DNA of 64,000 nucleotides from Megamerina dolium (GCA_963854835.1 OY978526.1:62388765-62452764); one strand, 5' to 3'. Positions 1 to 13,134 are shown, numbered from the stretch's first letter. Made by a program: numbers and translations. Notes: generated by a model from the sequence alone, not told the origin.

Positions 1-2410
1 TTATGAAAAAGTATTCTGAATCAAAGAATGACCTGCTGGCAAAATATTTTCAATTGTATTTGAAGAAGAGTTCATTTATTGACATACATATTATATCTGC
101 TTAATCAAAACTTTTGACTAATTTAAATGTTGCTGGCAGCACAAATTTTGAAAATATACAAAAGATATTTGAAAAATAAATACTGCGGTTAAAAGTCATA
201 TTTATTAGCTTGAATATATACATAGAATTCCATATATAGAATTTTCCTTTCGATATTGATTTACTGAAGCAGATAAAACAAGTACACAAACCTTTTTGAC
301 CAATCTGAATACTGATAGCAACACTAATATAAACTGTAGAAGATATCTGAAAGATAAAAAGATATCTGGCAGACAAGAGCTACATTTTTAACTTTTAAGT
401 TCAGTATGCTGCAGAAAATAAATTCCGCTCCCATAAAAAAAATTAGATAATTTAAAACGAAATGTCAAAATACATTAGAGTAGAGTTATGACATTTCACA
501 AAACGAATTATATGGGCATATTTTTATCTCATTAGAACGTTTCAAATTAATATTAATTAAAAAAACAATACAAATTTCACCTTTACACCTTATGTACTAC
601 TAAAAAATACATCAATTTGAAATCACCTAAAAGCATAAATTACCTCTTGGAAACCGTCAGCATCGTTAACATTATAACATCACTTTCATACGTATGAACA
701 AGTTTTTATTGTGTTAATATCTGCTAATTTTAGAAAAATATATAAAAATATATATAAAAACAAAAGACATATGTAATCCCTTAGATACATTTTATAAACT
801 TCCACTAATATAGTCTTAAATTGAATTGCAATTATACATCGATTTATTGATCCCATATATCGTAATGCATCATTGTTGCTCATAACTATATATTCTGAAT
901 ATATTATGTTGAAAACTTATTCTTATCCCTGTGTGTGGGTGCACTTGTAATTGTGTGCTTGTGTAATTGTGTTATGTCAGCATTGACACGCAAGTTAAAC
1001 AAATCATCTGAAACAAAAATAATACAAAAAGAAAGAAAAAACGTATACAACCAAAATAAATAAATAAAAGGACAAATATGCTATATAAATAAACACGCAC
1101 ACACAGTGGAACGTATATTGCATATTTGAGATGAAATAAAAAATGAGATCGCACAGCAGTCGCCCACAAAATAAATAAATATGTAATTGAAATAAATAAA
1201 AATTACACATGCATGCAGGACAACAAATGTTGTTTCGTATATACCTTATGTAGGTATGCTCAGCATCGTCAGTGATACCTACTTACAGTTCTTCCATATG
1301 AGTATAGTATATATATTTGCATAGGTACTTGACACCATGCAATATACAATAGCAGTACTTACTAACCGATACATGACCAAAAGCAATTTAACATTTACAT
1401 GTTTTACGTGGAATAATTGTGTATAAATCGATAATATGCATTTTGTATTTGTTATTTATTCGTATATTTTTTTTTTATTATTCCGGTGTGACAGCAATGA
1501 CTATATTGTGCATTAAAGAAATAAAATGTAAATATATGCGCAACCAAAGGTGTTATTAAAATAATAAATGTATTGCAGTTAATTCAAAATTAAAAATTTT
1601 CTGCAAGTACATAGGTGTTGGTGCAATTTTAGAATATATATAACAGCGGATCAGAAATTAAGTAACTTTTTGAATTCAATAATTAATTGGAATTGTTTCT
1701 AATCATATTGGTTTACCATGAAATGCCTTATAACGATCTAAGATCCGATTTATAATATATAGCTTTTTATACCTTAGTGTTGGAGATTTCAAAAGCAACT
1801 CCTGTGATACAATTTTTATCTAGAAGTTGAAATTAAAGCAAATAGAAATATCATCTGAAATTCTCCAATGTACGGATAATTTTTAAGAATAAAAATTTCC
1901 TAATTTACCCAAAAATTTCTTAAAATTATTTCTATACAAAATACATAGTTTATTGAAAATTTCTTTCATTCACCAACCAACCAACTAACCATCACAATTC
2001 ATCTCATACAAAAAATGGCAAGATACTATTTACTATACATATATGTATACCTAAATATAATTACAAAATAAAACTAATCTAGCAAATGGTTTTCAGCCAT
2101 GCAATATATGCGTTAGTAAAACTTATATAAATCAATAGGCAGGTGAATGGGGATGGGTATGCGTGTGTTTTACTCCACCATCAAATAATAAATATAAAAT
2201 ATAATCAAATAAATGTATATAAATATGCCTTTGTGTATATGTGTTTGTATGTTTACTTTTGTTGTAGTACGAGCATGTATATGTAACATGTTTTGCTACA
2301 TGTTTCTGGCACATTGGTAGCTAAATGGAAAAATTCATTTACACGCAAATTCATTCAAATCCAATATACACATGCACATATACATGCAAAATTTCGATAA
2401 AAAACACACG

Positions 2411-2426
2411 CACACACACACACACA
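2411..2426. repeat. (CA)n microsatellite
   Basis: Uninterrupted CA dinucleotides preceded by an interrupted ACACACG stretch. It is a simple repeat with no other function visible. Confidence 0.85.
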
Positions 2427-3714
2427 ACACAAATTTAGCCAAAAACCATTTTATTGATTGATTTGAAACATAAAAACTCAATTATATTCATTTTGACTTA
2501 CAGCTAAAGTTGGGGTTGGGGGCATCATCTACAGGTGGGTATGAGAACATAAAACAAATTCGAAATTGTCTGTCTTTATTGTGTGACTTTATTGAAAAAA
2601 TACAGATATACAAGGGTATGTATTAGTGTATTAGAAAAATGTAAAAAAAAAAATACAGAACATCCTCAAATATACATACGAGAGGCAAGTTATAGCCTCA
2701 TGCATAAGTTAAAGCAAATAAACTGAATGACAGTATTCCTTTAGATAGGAATGTATTCTGTAAAAAGTTCCATAACGTGGAATTTTATGTCTCTTTATAG
2801 AGATATTTAGATAATTAAATACGTTGAAATTACTTGAAGAAATTTCAAGTGAAATTGTATCGGATATTCAAGGAAATTATGAAAATTGTTCTGTGTGATA
2901 GAACTCATAAAACCAGAGACAATTTGAAGAGAGGTTAGTGAGGTTACACAGATGCTATTTCTGAAATGGGTTCAAGAAACTTAGTGTGTTAGGTTCGATT
3001 ATGACTGCACGCTACATTTAATTCTTCAATTCATTTCTTTTAGTCTATGAACAATAATTCTTACAGACTAAGCATATATAAGAAAAACAAAAACGTGCAA
3101 ATATAACCTAAATCTAGAAAATACTATCTGAAGCAATTTGAGTACACTTTTTGATAATAGAAAATCTAAATTATACGTAAATGCTATGTTATTGTATACG
3201 TTTAAAGATCTATAAATAGATGAGAATAAAGCGTGATTTGCTCGACAAGTCTCTAAATAAAATAAATCAATCCGTCGTAGCGCTCTTAATGGAGCATTTA
3301 AAAATAAATTTTTTGCAAAAGAATGATGTAATTGTCTATTCCAGCTACAATGTCGGCAATGAACATCAAATACAAAATTGTGCTTCTGCTTTCCAATGAC
3401 TTAAGGTCAATTAACTGGCATCGCCCCTAATATGATGACCTTGGGTGGGCAAATTTAAGGGACTTCAAAGCAAAGCGAATAAACAGAAATATTTTTGCTT
3501 AGAAAAATATTTAGTTTAAGGAAAGCGTACCGTTATTTTTTAGTGGATATTTCAGAAATTTTGCTACCATTTTTGGTTCATCAAAAAATAGTGCTTCATA
3601 TATTCATAAATAAATATAGTCTGCATATAGATTAAACAGGAAATTATGTTTGCCAAATCCATAAATTGTTATGAAACGTATTTTAATACTAATGTATTAT
3701 GTTTCGAGAATAAC

Positions 3715-4330
3715 ACTTTTTTTTTAATAATATTTCGCACAAAATTTTAAACGATTTCCTATGTAAATCAACATATTCTCCTTTGATATTTTTTTCCCTT
3801 GCACAAATTTGTATGGAAGGTACTATTCATTTTGAACGTATTATTCTGAAATTTCGAAAATATAATATTTTTGCAAAATATTGTACTACCGTACCCAAAA
3901 TTTCATGTCATTCGGTTAATAAATATAGGTGTATATAGTCCCAATATTAATATTTTTTAATAAAACTGGCAAATTGCTATAGATATATTATTAATTTTAA
4001 ATACATAATTTTGAAAATACGTTCATGTTATTTCTTTATCAAGAGTAGCATTTCAAGGCATACATACAATTCATGAAATGTACCATTATCAATAATTTTT
4101 TTTTTTTATTATCAAATAACACTCCACCCAAAATCCTAAACTATTTCCTTTGGAAATTACCATAGTTTCCTCACAACATTATGATATTCTTAAATAAATC
4201 GGCATCTTTGTGCGAAAGTACCATTATTTTCGAATGCAGTTATTGAAATCTCGAAATTATGAGTTTTGCAACCAAATGCAACTATGTACAAAATTAGAAG
4301 TCATTGTATTAATAAATAACAAATAAATAA
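3715..4330. repeat. Diverged tandem duplication, period about 380 bp
   Basis: Two neighbouring segments share the same order of motifs. Each has a T-rich run, then AATAACACT or a similar motif, then 'cgATTTCCTatgtaaat' versus 'ctATTTCCTttggaaat', then 'GTACtattcattttgaa' versus 'GTACcattattttcgaa', then 'TTGCA...GTAC...AAATT' followed by 'gTCATTcggTTAATAAATA' versus 'gTCATTgtaTTAATAAATA'. The copies are strongly diverged, so this is an old duplication or a degenerate satellite. It was judged by eye; a dot plot would settle it. Confidence 0.4.
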
Positions 4331-6065
4331 AAAAACATGCAACAATTTTCAATTTCTTAATAACACTAATCGACAATTTGTCTCTATTTTGCGAGTACTT
4401 CAAAAAAAGTAAGTTTTCTAGATTAACTTTGAGTTGCTGAAAAAGAAAGTTGCCTTCATTCATTTGTCCAAAGACGCTATTTTGAGATATTGGCGAAAAA
4501 CGAAAATATTTGCATTTTTTTTAGTTAATGGAAAAATATCGAAAATGATTTAATCATATAATATGAGTTGCACTCCATTCGAAAGCCGTTGTGTTCTTCG
4601 TTCTAATAATGTGCCGCCTGTGTTGATGGAATTGAATTTGACTGGGTTATATGCTATTAAATTCGAAAAAAAAAATTAGACGTTTTTCACATTTTTTAAA
4701 AATTCCTCATTTTCAGTCGTTCTATTGATACGAAAAAAAAATTATTCCACATATATTTTATGAAAATGGGCGGAATCGGAATTTAATTGCCAATATATGA
4801 TAATTTGCCTATCATCACTTAATGCTTAGTAGCTTCTACATTTCTGATCTGACTTCATCATTATTATGCTAAATATTTTCACGATAAAATTGCCTTTTAT
4901 ATATTTACAATCTAAAAATGTGTGAAATAATTTGCTTTTCATCATATTTAAGTGGAACATAATTAAAAACAGGAATACTTCTCATACAAATTTGTCATTT
5001 GGTCGGTCGTTAGTCAGTTTTTAGTTCTTTAGTTCCTTAGTGAAACATTCAGTATGTCGAAAAATGACTTATTACATGCAAAAATTATGTAAATCGAACA
5101 AGAAGGTTGGAAAATGAAATTAAAAAATTAACTGATTATAATGAGCGAAAAAGAAAATTATGTTCGCATTGAAATGTGTTTTTAATTATTGTTTCATTTT
5201 ACTTTGATTACTCAATAAAAAGGAGGATGTACGTTTAAATTATTTGTTGAAATTATATTTACCACTTACATATATACAAATGGCTGAATGAGCAAGAGAA
5301 TGAAAAACGCTATATGGAGTACTGGTATTTATTGTTCCTGTTGCCTGCTCCATATTTATTATGTACTTACAATATTTCGCATAGCTATTATAGCAACAGG
5401 ATAGCTAGGCATAAATACAATAAATTGTATGGCTATTACGTACGTGTATGTATGTGTGTTCTATGAAAAGTTTAAGGCGTGACCAAGCTAATTCAGACAC
5501 ATCTAATAATTACTAGTTCAAAAATAAATTGCCTTAGAATGCCGTAAAATACATTTTTGTAGCAATAAAATAAAATTCAATCCAAATAATTGCAACATAC
5601 TCGAGTGTAAGCAAATATGTATGTGCCAAAAACATCCATAAAACGAAAAACGGTAATCGCCTAAAACTATTCCATATATATTTGTACTAATAGTTCACTA
5701 CAAATATTTATGTTGGTACTGCCATAAACTTACTCTCTATTATTTCTGCCGTATTTTTATTTGACTTCATTTTTTGGCAGACACTCATAAGTTTACACTT
5801 CTACACACACTAACACACATAGGTATACTCATGTATGTAATATTGTAAAACACAATATGTATCCACGTATACCCGTGCTTATGTGTGCATAACACAATAA
5901 CAATAACTTTTGTCTGCCATACGAAATGTTAAAAAATCGTAGCGAACATTTACTCACATTGGACGAGTACTAAAACGAAAATATACAATAGTACTACTAC
6001 ATATATGGATATGCATGTTTAAAAAATATATTTTTATATTTTTGCACAAATTATTATGAGTGTGA

Positions 6066-6068
<3 letters not shown>

Positions 6069-6100
<32 letters not shown>
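6069..6100. repeat. (GT)16 microsatellite
   Basis: A perfect run of GT dinucleotides of 32 bases. On the minus strand it gives a His/Thr repeat in a short frame, which is not a real gene. Confidence 0.95.
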
Positions 6101-6102
<2 letters not shown>

Positions 6103-6734
6103 CTTTTGCTTTTTTTTTGTAGTTCAGCACTTTATAAATACTCACGGAAATCGAAATTTTTTTGATGTATGTACAATGAATAAATGTCTGAGCGTTAGTA
6201 ACTTCATGAGTTAGTTACATTTATAGGTGGTTAATACTACTGCTATTGGACGCATAGTAAGAAAGTATTTATATTTTCAATTTTTAAATACTTGCACGTG
6301 TAATTTCCGGTCTATTAATATTCATGTCCTCTACATTATGTACTTCTTTTGATACCCCACCACACTCTAAGAGTCAAGTATATATTGAATTCATATTTCC
6401 GTATGTAATATCCATAAGGAGAGGTGACCAGTATGGAACTATTTTTGTATTTTTGATCAGCATAACAATCTGAGTTTATTTAGCCATGGGTGTCTATTTG
6501 GTTGTTAGTCTGTACTCGCGATAACTAAAGTAATTATAAAAAGATCAAGCTAAAATCTGTGCATACGATTATTTTCACCAAGAAACAAAATAGTTCGTGA
6601 ATATGTGATATTTATTAAAAACCACGACCATATCTCATTAAAATATATATTGTCAAGTATGAGTTTTCACACTTTGAGAGTGAAAATATAAACCAGAACC
6701 AGAAATGGAAATATTAAAAAATCTATGTGTAGTA

Positions 6735-7654
6735 CAACTTAATTCGGTCCGCTTTTTTTTGCTGTTTTCAAGCGTTCATTTTAATAACAATATGAAATTA
6801 TACAGTATTGTCCATCGCTAGCCATTTTTTCTCATATTTCTGGTAATTTTCGGATACCATCCCGAAAAACGATATGTCTTTTGATCTGATCCACGAATCG
6901 AACCAATCTTCATCGATCTGAACAAGTAGTAGTCGGAAGGAGCAATGTTTGTACTATACAACGGGTGAGATATATCTACCCATTTCACCGTTTCCAAATA
7001 AGGTTTGACCTGTTGTGCGTTGTCACGTTGTAAAATCACCTTGTCACGGCTCTGCTCGTATTGCGATCATTTTTTTTTCAGTGATGAATATTGAGCTTTG
7101 TAATCGATGCCAATGGCTGACCATGTTTGACCCGCGATTTTTTGCACTTGAGATTATCGTAATGGACCCACTTTTCATCGCCAGTCATATTACGATACAC
7201 AAATCGTCCTTTTTTGACTCTCCCGCAGCAGTTGGCATGTTAAGAATCGCCTTTCACTTGGTTTCAATTCATATGACACCCAATGTCCTTGCTTTTGAAT
7301 CATTCCCAAGGCTTTCAGAGATTTTGAAGTGGTTTCTTGAGTGACTCCCAACGATTCTGTAAGTTCTTCCTGCGTTTGACATGATTCATCACTCAGTAAA
7401 TCCTGCAAATCTTCATCTTCAAATTTAAAAAAAAATCTTTAAAATTGAAACTTCCTCCAAATGCTCTTTATTTAACACAAATTCAGACATTTTCGATGCA
7501 ATAAAAAATTATTATGGAGTTTAGAACTCAATATAGTACAAATTAAATATGGGTGACAAATGTCACAGCTTTGCAACAAAGCAAATATCACCCATTTATG
7601 TTACCCACATATGACACCCAGAGCCATCTTTTGAAAACGGACCAAATTAAGTTG
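6735..7654 (-). mobile_element. Internally deleted mariner-like transposon
   Basis: A 920-bp element bounded by inverted repeats. The left end reads CAACTTAATTCGGTCCG and the right end is its complement with one mismatch. Both ends sit beside TA, the target duplication of Tc1/mariner elements. The minus-strand reading frames match a mariner transposase but are broken. Full-length mariners are about 1.3 kb, so roughly 400 bp are missing. It cannot move on its own. At most its ends could be used in trans by a related transposase. Confidence 0.9.
6818..7490 (-). pseudogene. Mariner transposase pseudogene
   Basis: The frame opens with a Met at 7490-7488 (MSEFVLNKEHLEEVS, a typical mariner start). 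It soon meets a stop and shifts frame. The first helix-turn-helix is absent, and the sequence jumps to the second DNA-binding region (DLLSDESCQTQEELTESLGV). The first catalytic Asp lies in TGDEKWVHYDN near 7165-7185. The second is in ILQRDNAQ and the third in APSDYYLFRSM near 6930. Only 29 residues separate the second and third Asp instead of 34, and about half of the span between the first and second is lost. The plus-strand frame over 7015-7344 is an antisense shadow. Confidence 0.88.
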
Positions 7655-8155
7655 TACAACAATTATATGAAAACCAGGTATACCTCCCATACAAACGCGT
7701 GTTGTTGAATGTGCATTTTCACACTTCTCGCTCAAAAAGATAAAGCTTTTTAAATTTATGCTTACTACGTCTTCCTCTCATAGGCATATTTGCGACAGTA
7801 CGCATGAATATATAAAGCTATAGGACTAATGCTCGTCACATACGATTATCTTAATCAATGTAAGAGTTTGTTTCGTATCGGATGAATACTACGAATACCT
7901 GTTGTACAAAAGTATGATTTTTGGAACCTACCTAAACTTCGTTATGAGCGAAATGAATCTTTCAAAAAAATTTTTTTTTCTTCTTTGTGTAATCATTTTT
8001 TTTTTAGCTTTATATTTCTTTGTTTATATTCAATTTACTTTCATGACTAAATTAAGTAACAAAAAATTTATTTTATTTCTTTCTTTTCAGGTATGGTCAT
8101 AAATATATGTAATAACACATTATCTTCAGACGTAAGTAATGACAATTAATTAGTT
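7655..8155. other. Non-coding spacer with a splice-like site
   Basis: A short AT-rich spacer between the mariner and the LINE. No gene is visible. It contains the pyrimidine tract and AG|GT site described at 8071-8096. Confidence 0.55.
8071..8096 (+). promoter_or_regulatory. Candidate recursive splice site (ratchet point)
   Basis: A pyrimidine-rich run, TTTTATTTCTTTCTTTTCAG, is followed at once by GTATGG, so an acceptor and a donor abut with no exon between them (junction 8090/8091). A branch-point-like ACTAA lies about 40 bases upstream, near 8046. In Drosophila such sites let very long introns be removed in steps. The motif is visible; its use is inferred and needs RNA evidence. Confidence 0.4.
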
Positions 8156-8299
8156 TTTTTTTTCTTTTAATACTAAGAATTTATTGAATCTTTCTAAAAT
8201 TACTTAGAAACTAACAATAAGTAATCAAATCTTACAAACTAACTAAAATTATGTGATATTCCCTATGTTCCATCACAATTTGTTGAGTAGCGAGGTTTA

Positions 8300-10710
8300 G
8301 CAATTTCACAGCATATTCAGTGTGTCTTTTCTTTTTAATCGTCGATGCACCGTGCTCAGCAACAATTACCTAGCAAGGGGATTCGGATGGTTGTGTAAGT
8401 TTTGAATATAGCTTCTGCAGGACTTTGCAACTTCCTCAGAAATTGTGGGTACATTTAAATCTCGATGGATGTTAACGTTTCTCATATACTAAGGCGCGTT
8501 TACAATAATTCGCAGACACTTGTATTGTATTCGCTGCAATTTTTCGATATTTGAGGGAGATGCGGTGCCCCATAACTGATTGGCTTCAGGATTGCTTTAT
8601 ATAACTACTTACTTACTTACTTACATATGTGGCCGAATACTTACCGAATATCGATTTAGGCCGAATATACTATGCTTTATATAACAGCACTTTGTATTCG
8701 AGATTCAACTTTGGGCTTTTGTGTAACAGCCACCATAACTGATAATTTTAAGCTTGATCTGAGTTTTCTTTGCCTCTATGTGATTTTTCCAGGTCAGCCT
8801 ACTGTCGAGGTGAATACCCAAGTATTTTGTTGAGGAACATTGTGGAAATGATTGGCCATTTATTTTAAGTGGGGGACATGTATCTAGCCTTAGAGTAAAG
8901 GTTACATGTACGCCCTTTGATTCATTGACTTTTATACGCCATTTTGCTAGCCAGATTTCGAGAGCATCGACATGAGTCTGCAGGAGTTTAGTAGCTTCTA
9001 TGAGGTTAGAGCGAAAGCACAATATTGCCGTATCATCTGCAAAGGTCGATATAAATGTATAGTTATTGCTGGGCATATCTGTAGTGTATAAGAGATACAG
9101 TAAGGGGCCCAAAACGATTCCTTGAGGAACGCCAGCGTGGATTTGTTGTGTAATCCTTGTGATGTACGAGGAATTGTCTTTTCGTGAGGTAGCTACTAAG
9201 CAATGAGGAGACATTTGCAGGCAGTAATAGTTTGAGTTTGTAAATAAGGCCATCGTGCCATACTTTATCGAAAGCTTGAGTGATATCAAGAAAGACAGCT
9301 GAGCAATACTTTTCTTCTTCAAAAGTGTTCCTTATCAGAGTTACAATGCGGTGGACTTGTTCTATTGTGCCGTGCTGTGTTCTAAATCCAAACTGATGTT
9401 GAGGAATCAGTTGGTTGTGATTAATAAATGGAGTTATATTCATGACAAGTAGCTTTTCGAATATTTTAGAAATTAGAGGCAGGAGGCTGATAGGTCTGTA
9501 CGATGCAACTTTTGCAGGGTCTTTTCCTGGTTTTGCTATCATAATAATTTTTGAAGTTTTCCAGCATTTGGGATAGTGTTTAATACGAAGGATAGCATTG
9601 AAAAAGTGCATGAGATGAATTACTGAAGCCGGAGGTAGCTCTTTTATCATTTTACCGGTAATTTTATCTGGACCAGGTGATTTTTTTGGGTTTAAATCTT
9701 TATAAATTACTTTGAATATGTCCTTTTTTAATTTTGAGCATTATTGAGCAAGGTTGAGGAGTTAATTTTTGTAATGAGGACTGTGAAGAGGGTGGATTGG
9801 GTGAAAACACACTTTTTAGGTGGTCTGCAAAAGCCAAACCCTTCTCACAGTTGCCTCTAGCACAATTACCGTCACTCAAACGGATGGGGGAGTCAGTAAG
9901 TATTGGCCGATTTGAGTTTTTTGCTGATTTCCACAAAGAGTAGTCTGACGCTTTACCAGATGTTAATTTGGCTATGTGATCTTCCAACTCTTTGGTGTTG
10001 TTGTCTTTTAGGGCTTGCTTTAGCTTTCGAGTGCAATGCTGTAGCTGTGTTTTCAGATTCGGCGATCTGAATTCTTGCCATTGCATTCGGAGACTTTTTT
10101 TCTGTCTTACTAGCAATTCAATGTCGGCTGGTGTCTGTGGGCTTGTACACCCTTGTGCAGGTGGCTGAGCTGAGAGCTAATGAGAGCAACCAATTGAAGT
10201 TTTCGAGTGCTGAGTCTACATCGTGTCCTTTTCTTAATACAGTACTTAGAGGAAAATCAGAATTTAGATATTTCTTGAATTTCAACCAGTCTATTTTCTT
10301 TCTAACGCAATTGCCTTGGGATCTTGGTGATTTTATAGATATTACCGTGGGTGAGTGATCAGATGAGAGATCATAATTACATTCTGTGGAGATATTTTCC
10401 ATCTGCAAACCTTTGGCGACTCCAAAGTCTATGAGATCGGGTATCTTCCTCTTGTCCGTCGGCCAATATTTTGGATGACCATTTGAGATAACATCGTAGC
10501 CGTGATTAGTAATGATTGAGCATAGTCTTCTGCCTTTTGGAGTTATTAAGCGGGAGCCCCAGTGAGTGTATTTGGCGTTGAAATCGCCAGCAACCAAGAA
10601 TTTGCTACCAAGAGTTGAGAAAAGTTCTTTATATTGCTGTTCGGTAATACTGTATCTTGGGGGACAGTATATCGCAGATATTACTAGCTTAGAGATGTAT
10701 TCTTCCAGAC
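8300..10710 (-). pseudogene. LINE ORF2 (endonuclease and reverse transcriptase), broken
   Basis: The endonuclease part shows AIYCPP, then VAGDFNAKYTHWGS, then SSDHSPTV, the conserved Asp and His motifs of APE-type LINE endonucleases. The RT part shows KSPGPDKI, SYRPISLLP, the QFGFR box, AFDKVWHDGL (catalytic Asp), AGVPQGIVLGPLLY and FADDTAIL (the catalytic Asp pair). It continues into the thumb with KYLGIHLDSRLTWKNHI. Frameshifts occur near 9730, near 9180-9250 and near 8715, and a nested insertion cuts the C-terminal part at 8606-8672. After the insertion the order resumes with LWGTASPSNIEKLQRIQ. It is dead as a protein. The domain order and motifs fit the Jockey clade. Confidence 0.9.
8606..8672 (-). 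mobile_element. 67-bp retroposed insert nested in the LINE
   Basis: The insert is flanked on both sides by the same 13 bases, TGCTTTATATAAC (8593-8605 and 8673-8685). Removing it together with one copy of the flank restores continuity of the LINE C-terminal frame. Read on the minus strand it ends in a run of TAAG units, (TAAG)4 or so. Together with the target duplication this fits the 3' end of a retroposon with a short-repeat tail. The parent element is not recognised. Confidence 0.75.
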
Positions 10711-10715
10711 ATATA

Positions 10716-12409
10716 GATAGTAGACGCTACTGAAATCTTCGAGAACATGATGTTTTAGAATTAATTACTAAATGTAGCAAAAATGAATTCTAGACAAACA
10801 TAAAAAAAAATTATGTAAATTTAGTCATGAAATACAATTATTGTAATTATTGTATCGATAGTATAATTACAGCTCTCTTGTGCAAATAAGCAGTTATATA
10901 TTAATATTTAAACGTATAGTGAAAAACATATATACGCAACATCAACCAATCGTAATATATAACCTATCAAAGTTATAGATAATTATATTATTGATCCGAA
11001 GAGCTTAAGTAGTCCTCCTCGGTATGTTGATTCGTCTGAAATATCTCAATTTTTTTAGTTTCACATCCAGAATTTCAACTTTCACAAATTTCTCCAGTTT
11101 AATAGTTTAAGTAAACACATTCAATACAATAAAAACGAAACAGAAAATATGGATCAAATAAATACTTTGCGTTTCTGCTATCAAAATATATGCTTCGATT
11201 TCATTTTAGTCCGTCATTTATACTTTTATTTCAATCATAAACAAACTGCTCACTTACATGTTATTTATCGGTATAATTATTACTTCAATATCAATGTGAT
11301 AGAAATTAGTAGACATAGACTTCTGTCAAAAAAAAAAATAAAAAAAGTAAGAACATAAAACATAAATCACACAAAATTACTTTAGAACTATAATTATAAT
11401 TAAGACAAGAATAATAAAAAAAGAAATATTGCTACATGCAAGCAATCAAGTAAACTTTCCTTTATTATTATTATTTTTTTTTTTTTAATGTACATAAATA
11501 CAACTTAGGTACAAACGCACAATGCGAATTGCCGTGTACGCACAACACGCACGTGTCAAAGAAAAGTAATAATGTGTTTGTGTTAGTATATTGAAAGTGT
11601 GAGTACATGATAGGTTTACGTCTTGGGTAGGAACAAAAGGCAAAATAAACAAATTGGACTATCTGTATATGAAATAATAGCCTAGCTGCTGTCCGAATAT
11701 AAATTGCTGTTATGTCATTAAAATTAAAATGTCGTGTCGCAATTTGGACATATAATTCTAATTCAATAGAATTATCAATATTTTTAAATATCTTTAGTTC
11801 TACTATAGGTGACTGAAACGACATAAACTACTATAATCGAATATCACGATGTAATTATACTCACATTTAAGTAATAATTATTATACATGCTTATATGTAA
11901 TTTTAGCTCATACATACACAGATCTACACCGAACACAAGTATGCTTCGTGTGCGCATTGATGTATATGTTTGTTAATAATATTTATAGTTGTGCAGTTGT
12001 TCGTTGTTACAGCAACATTGTTATAATTATAATATTGGTATCATTGTTACTCATACGTACGTGTGCGTGCAAACAAGTACTTCGATGTGTACACACGTAA
12101 ATCTATATGCCTATGTATGTGTACCTATATATCTAATACAAGCGCTTTTAATTGAAGTTGTTATTAACTACACTCGTGATGCATACGTAAATGTAAAATA
12201 TAGTGGCTCTTTTTCGTATCATCAAAACAATTATAGACCCATATGTACCTATGTTGGTCAAAATAAATCATGTTATAAATGCTTTTTATTACTACTCATG
12301 CCATCGCTGTTATTGTTATTATTGTTATTATTATTACCACAACTAATCAGAGAGTAAAAACAAAATGTGTACTTCGGTAGTTATGTTCATGTGAAATTCG
12401 ACAAAAGTA
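10716..12409. other. AT-rich non-coding stretch
   Basis: No gene recognised. The minus-strand frame of 117 codons at 11471-11824 and the plus-strand frame of 122 codons at 11989-12357 have no motif. They are rich in codons expected from AT-rich DNA and TTATTG repeats, so I treat them as chance frames. Confidence 0.5.
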
Positions 12410-12413
12410 TTAA

Positions 12414-13123
12414 GGTAGTAGTCCGGTGTGACGACCGAAATTTCGACGTTTTTTCATGAATTTTTTTTTAACAAGAAAATAAAATTCGATCGTTTTAAAA
12501 TTACTACATGTTTTTATTGGTGTTTTCAAGTATAGAAAAAAAAATGTTTTTCAGTTAATTTTACATTAATTTGTTTTTAATTTTTGATGTCACAATGGAG
12601 TCCTTGAAAGAAAGATGAGTTGGTTCGGGGAAGCACACAGCCTTCCAAAGTCATCTGAAATAAAAAATTCAAAAAGATTATTTAATGAACTAACCTATAG
12701 TATACATAAAAAAAAAAACAAAAACAAAATGGCGGACTTGTGAAAAAAGTTCTCAAAATTTAATTTTTTTTCTTGATAAATTGTTTAAATAAAATAGTTC
12801 ATTATTAAAAAATTAAACGTTTTAAAGGTTACGTATTTAGATATGTGTGTCTAGAATAACGGGTAAAATTTTTAGCCAAATCGGTTGAACAGTATTGAGT
12901 CAGTGCTTCCCCGAAATTTCGAAAACATGGTTTTGAGAAAAACACGTTTAAAATTTTGACAACAGATTCATACACACTACGGCACGCTCTCTTAGTTTAG
13001 CTATAACTTTAAAAATATTCAAAATTTCGGTCTGAAATTTTTAGAGTATGTTTTTAAGATGTTTTTCTTCTGAAAAATGTAAAAAAAATGGATTTTTTGA
13101 ACCTGTCACACCGGACTACTACC
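12414..13123. mobile_element. TTAA-flanked MITE-like element (710 bp)
   Basis: Inverted terminal repeats GGTAGTAGTCCGGTGTGAC at 12414-12432 and its perfect complement at 13105-13123. Each is bordered by TTAA (12410-12413 and 13124-13127), which fits a TTAA target duplication of piggyBac type. A TA-flanked reading, with TIRs beginning AAGG, is also possible. The interior has no transposase frame. It includes AT-rich segments and the phrase TTTCGAAAACATGGTTTTGA. It is a non-autonomous element of unknown family. Confidence 0.85.
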
Positions 13124-13134
13124 TTAAATTTTCG

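Larger units (their letters stand above)
1..6067. other. AT-rich non-coding stretch
   Basis: No recognisable gene. The stretch holds short AT-rich frames only, a (CA)n run near 2411-2426, and a diverged internal duplication around 3715-4330 that is listed separately. None of the short frames has a family motif. This looks like intron or intergenic DNA. Confidence 0.6.
8156..10715 (-). mobile_element. 5'-truncated Jockey-clade LINE
   Basis: A non-LTR retrotransposon lying on the minus strand. In element order it holds the distal part of the AP-endonuclease (10118-10710), a linker (about 9720-10116), reverse transcriptase (about 8690-9720), the C-terminal region (about 8300-8690), a short 3' UTR and an A-rich tail at about 8156-8168. 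The 5' end is cut within the endonuclease, the usual result of incomplete target-primed reverse transcription. ORF1 is absent. I could not find a clean target duplication. A second retroposed piece is nested in it at 8606-8672. Confidence 0.9.

Noticed and set aside
7015..7344. 109-codon plus-strand frame
   Set aside because: It is antisense to the mariner transposase pseudogene.
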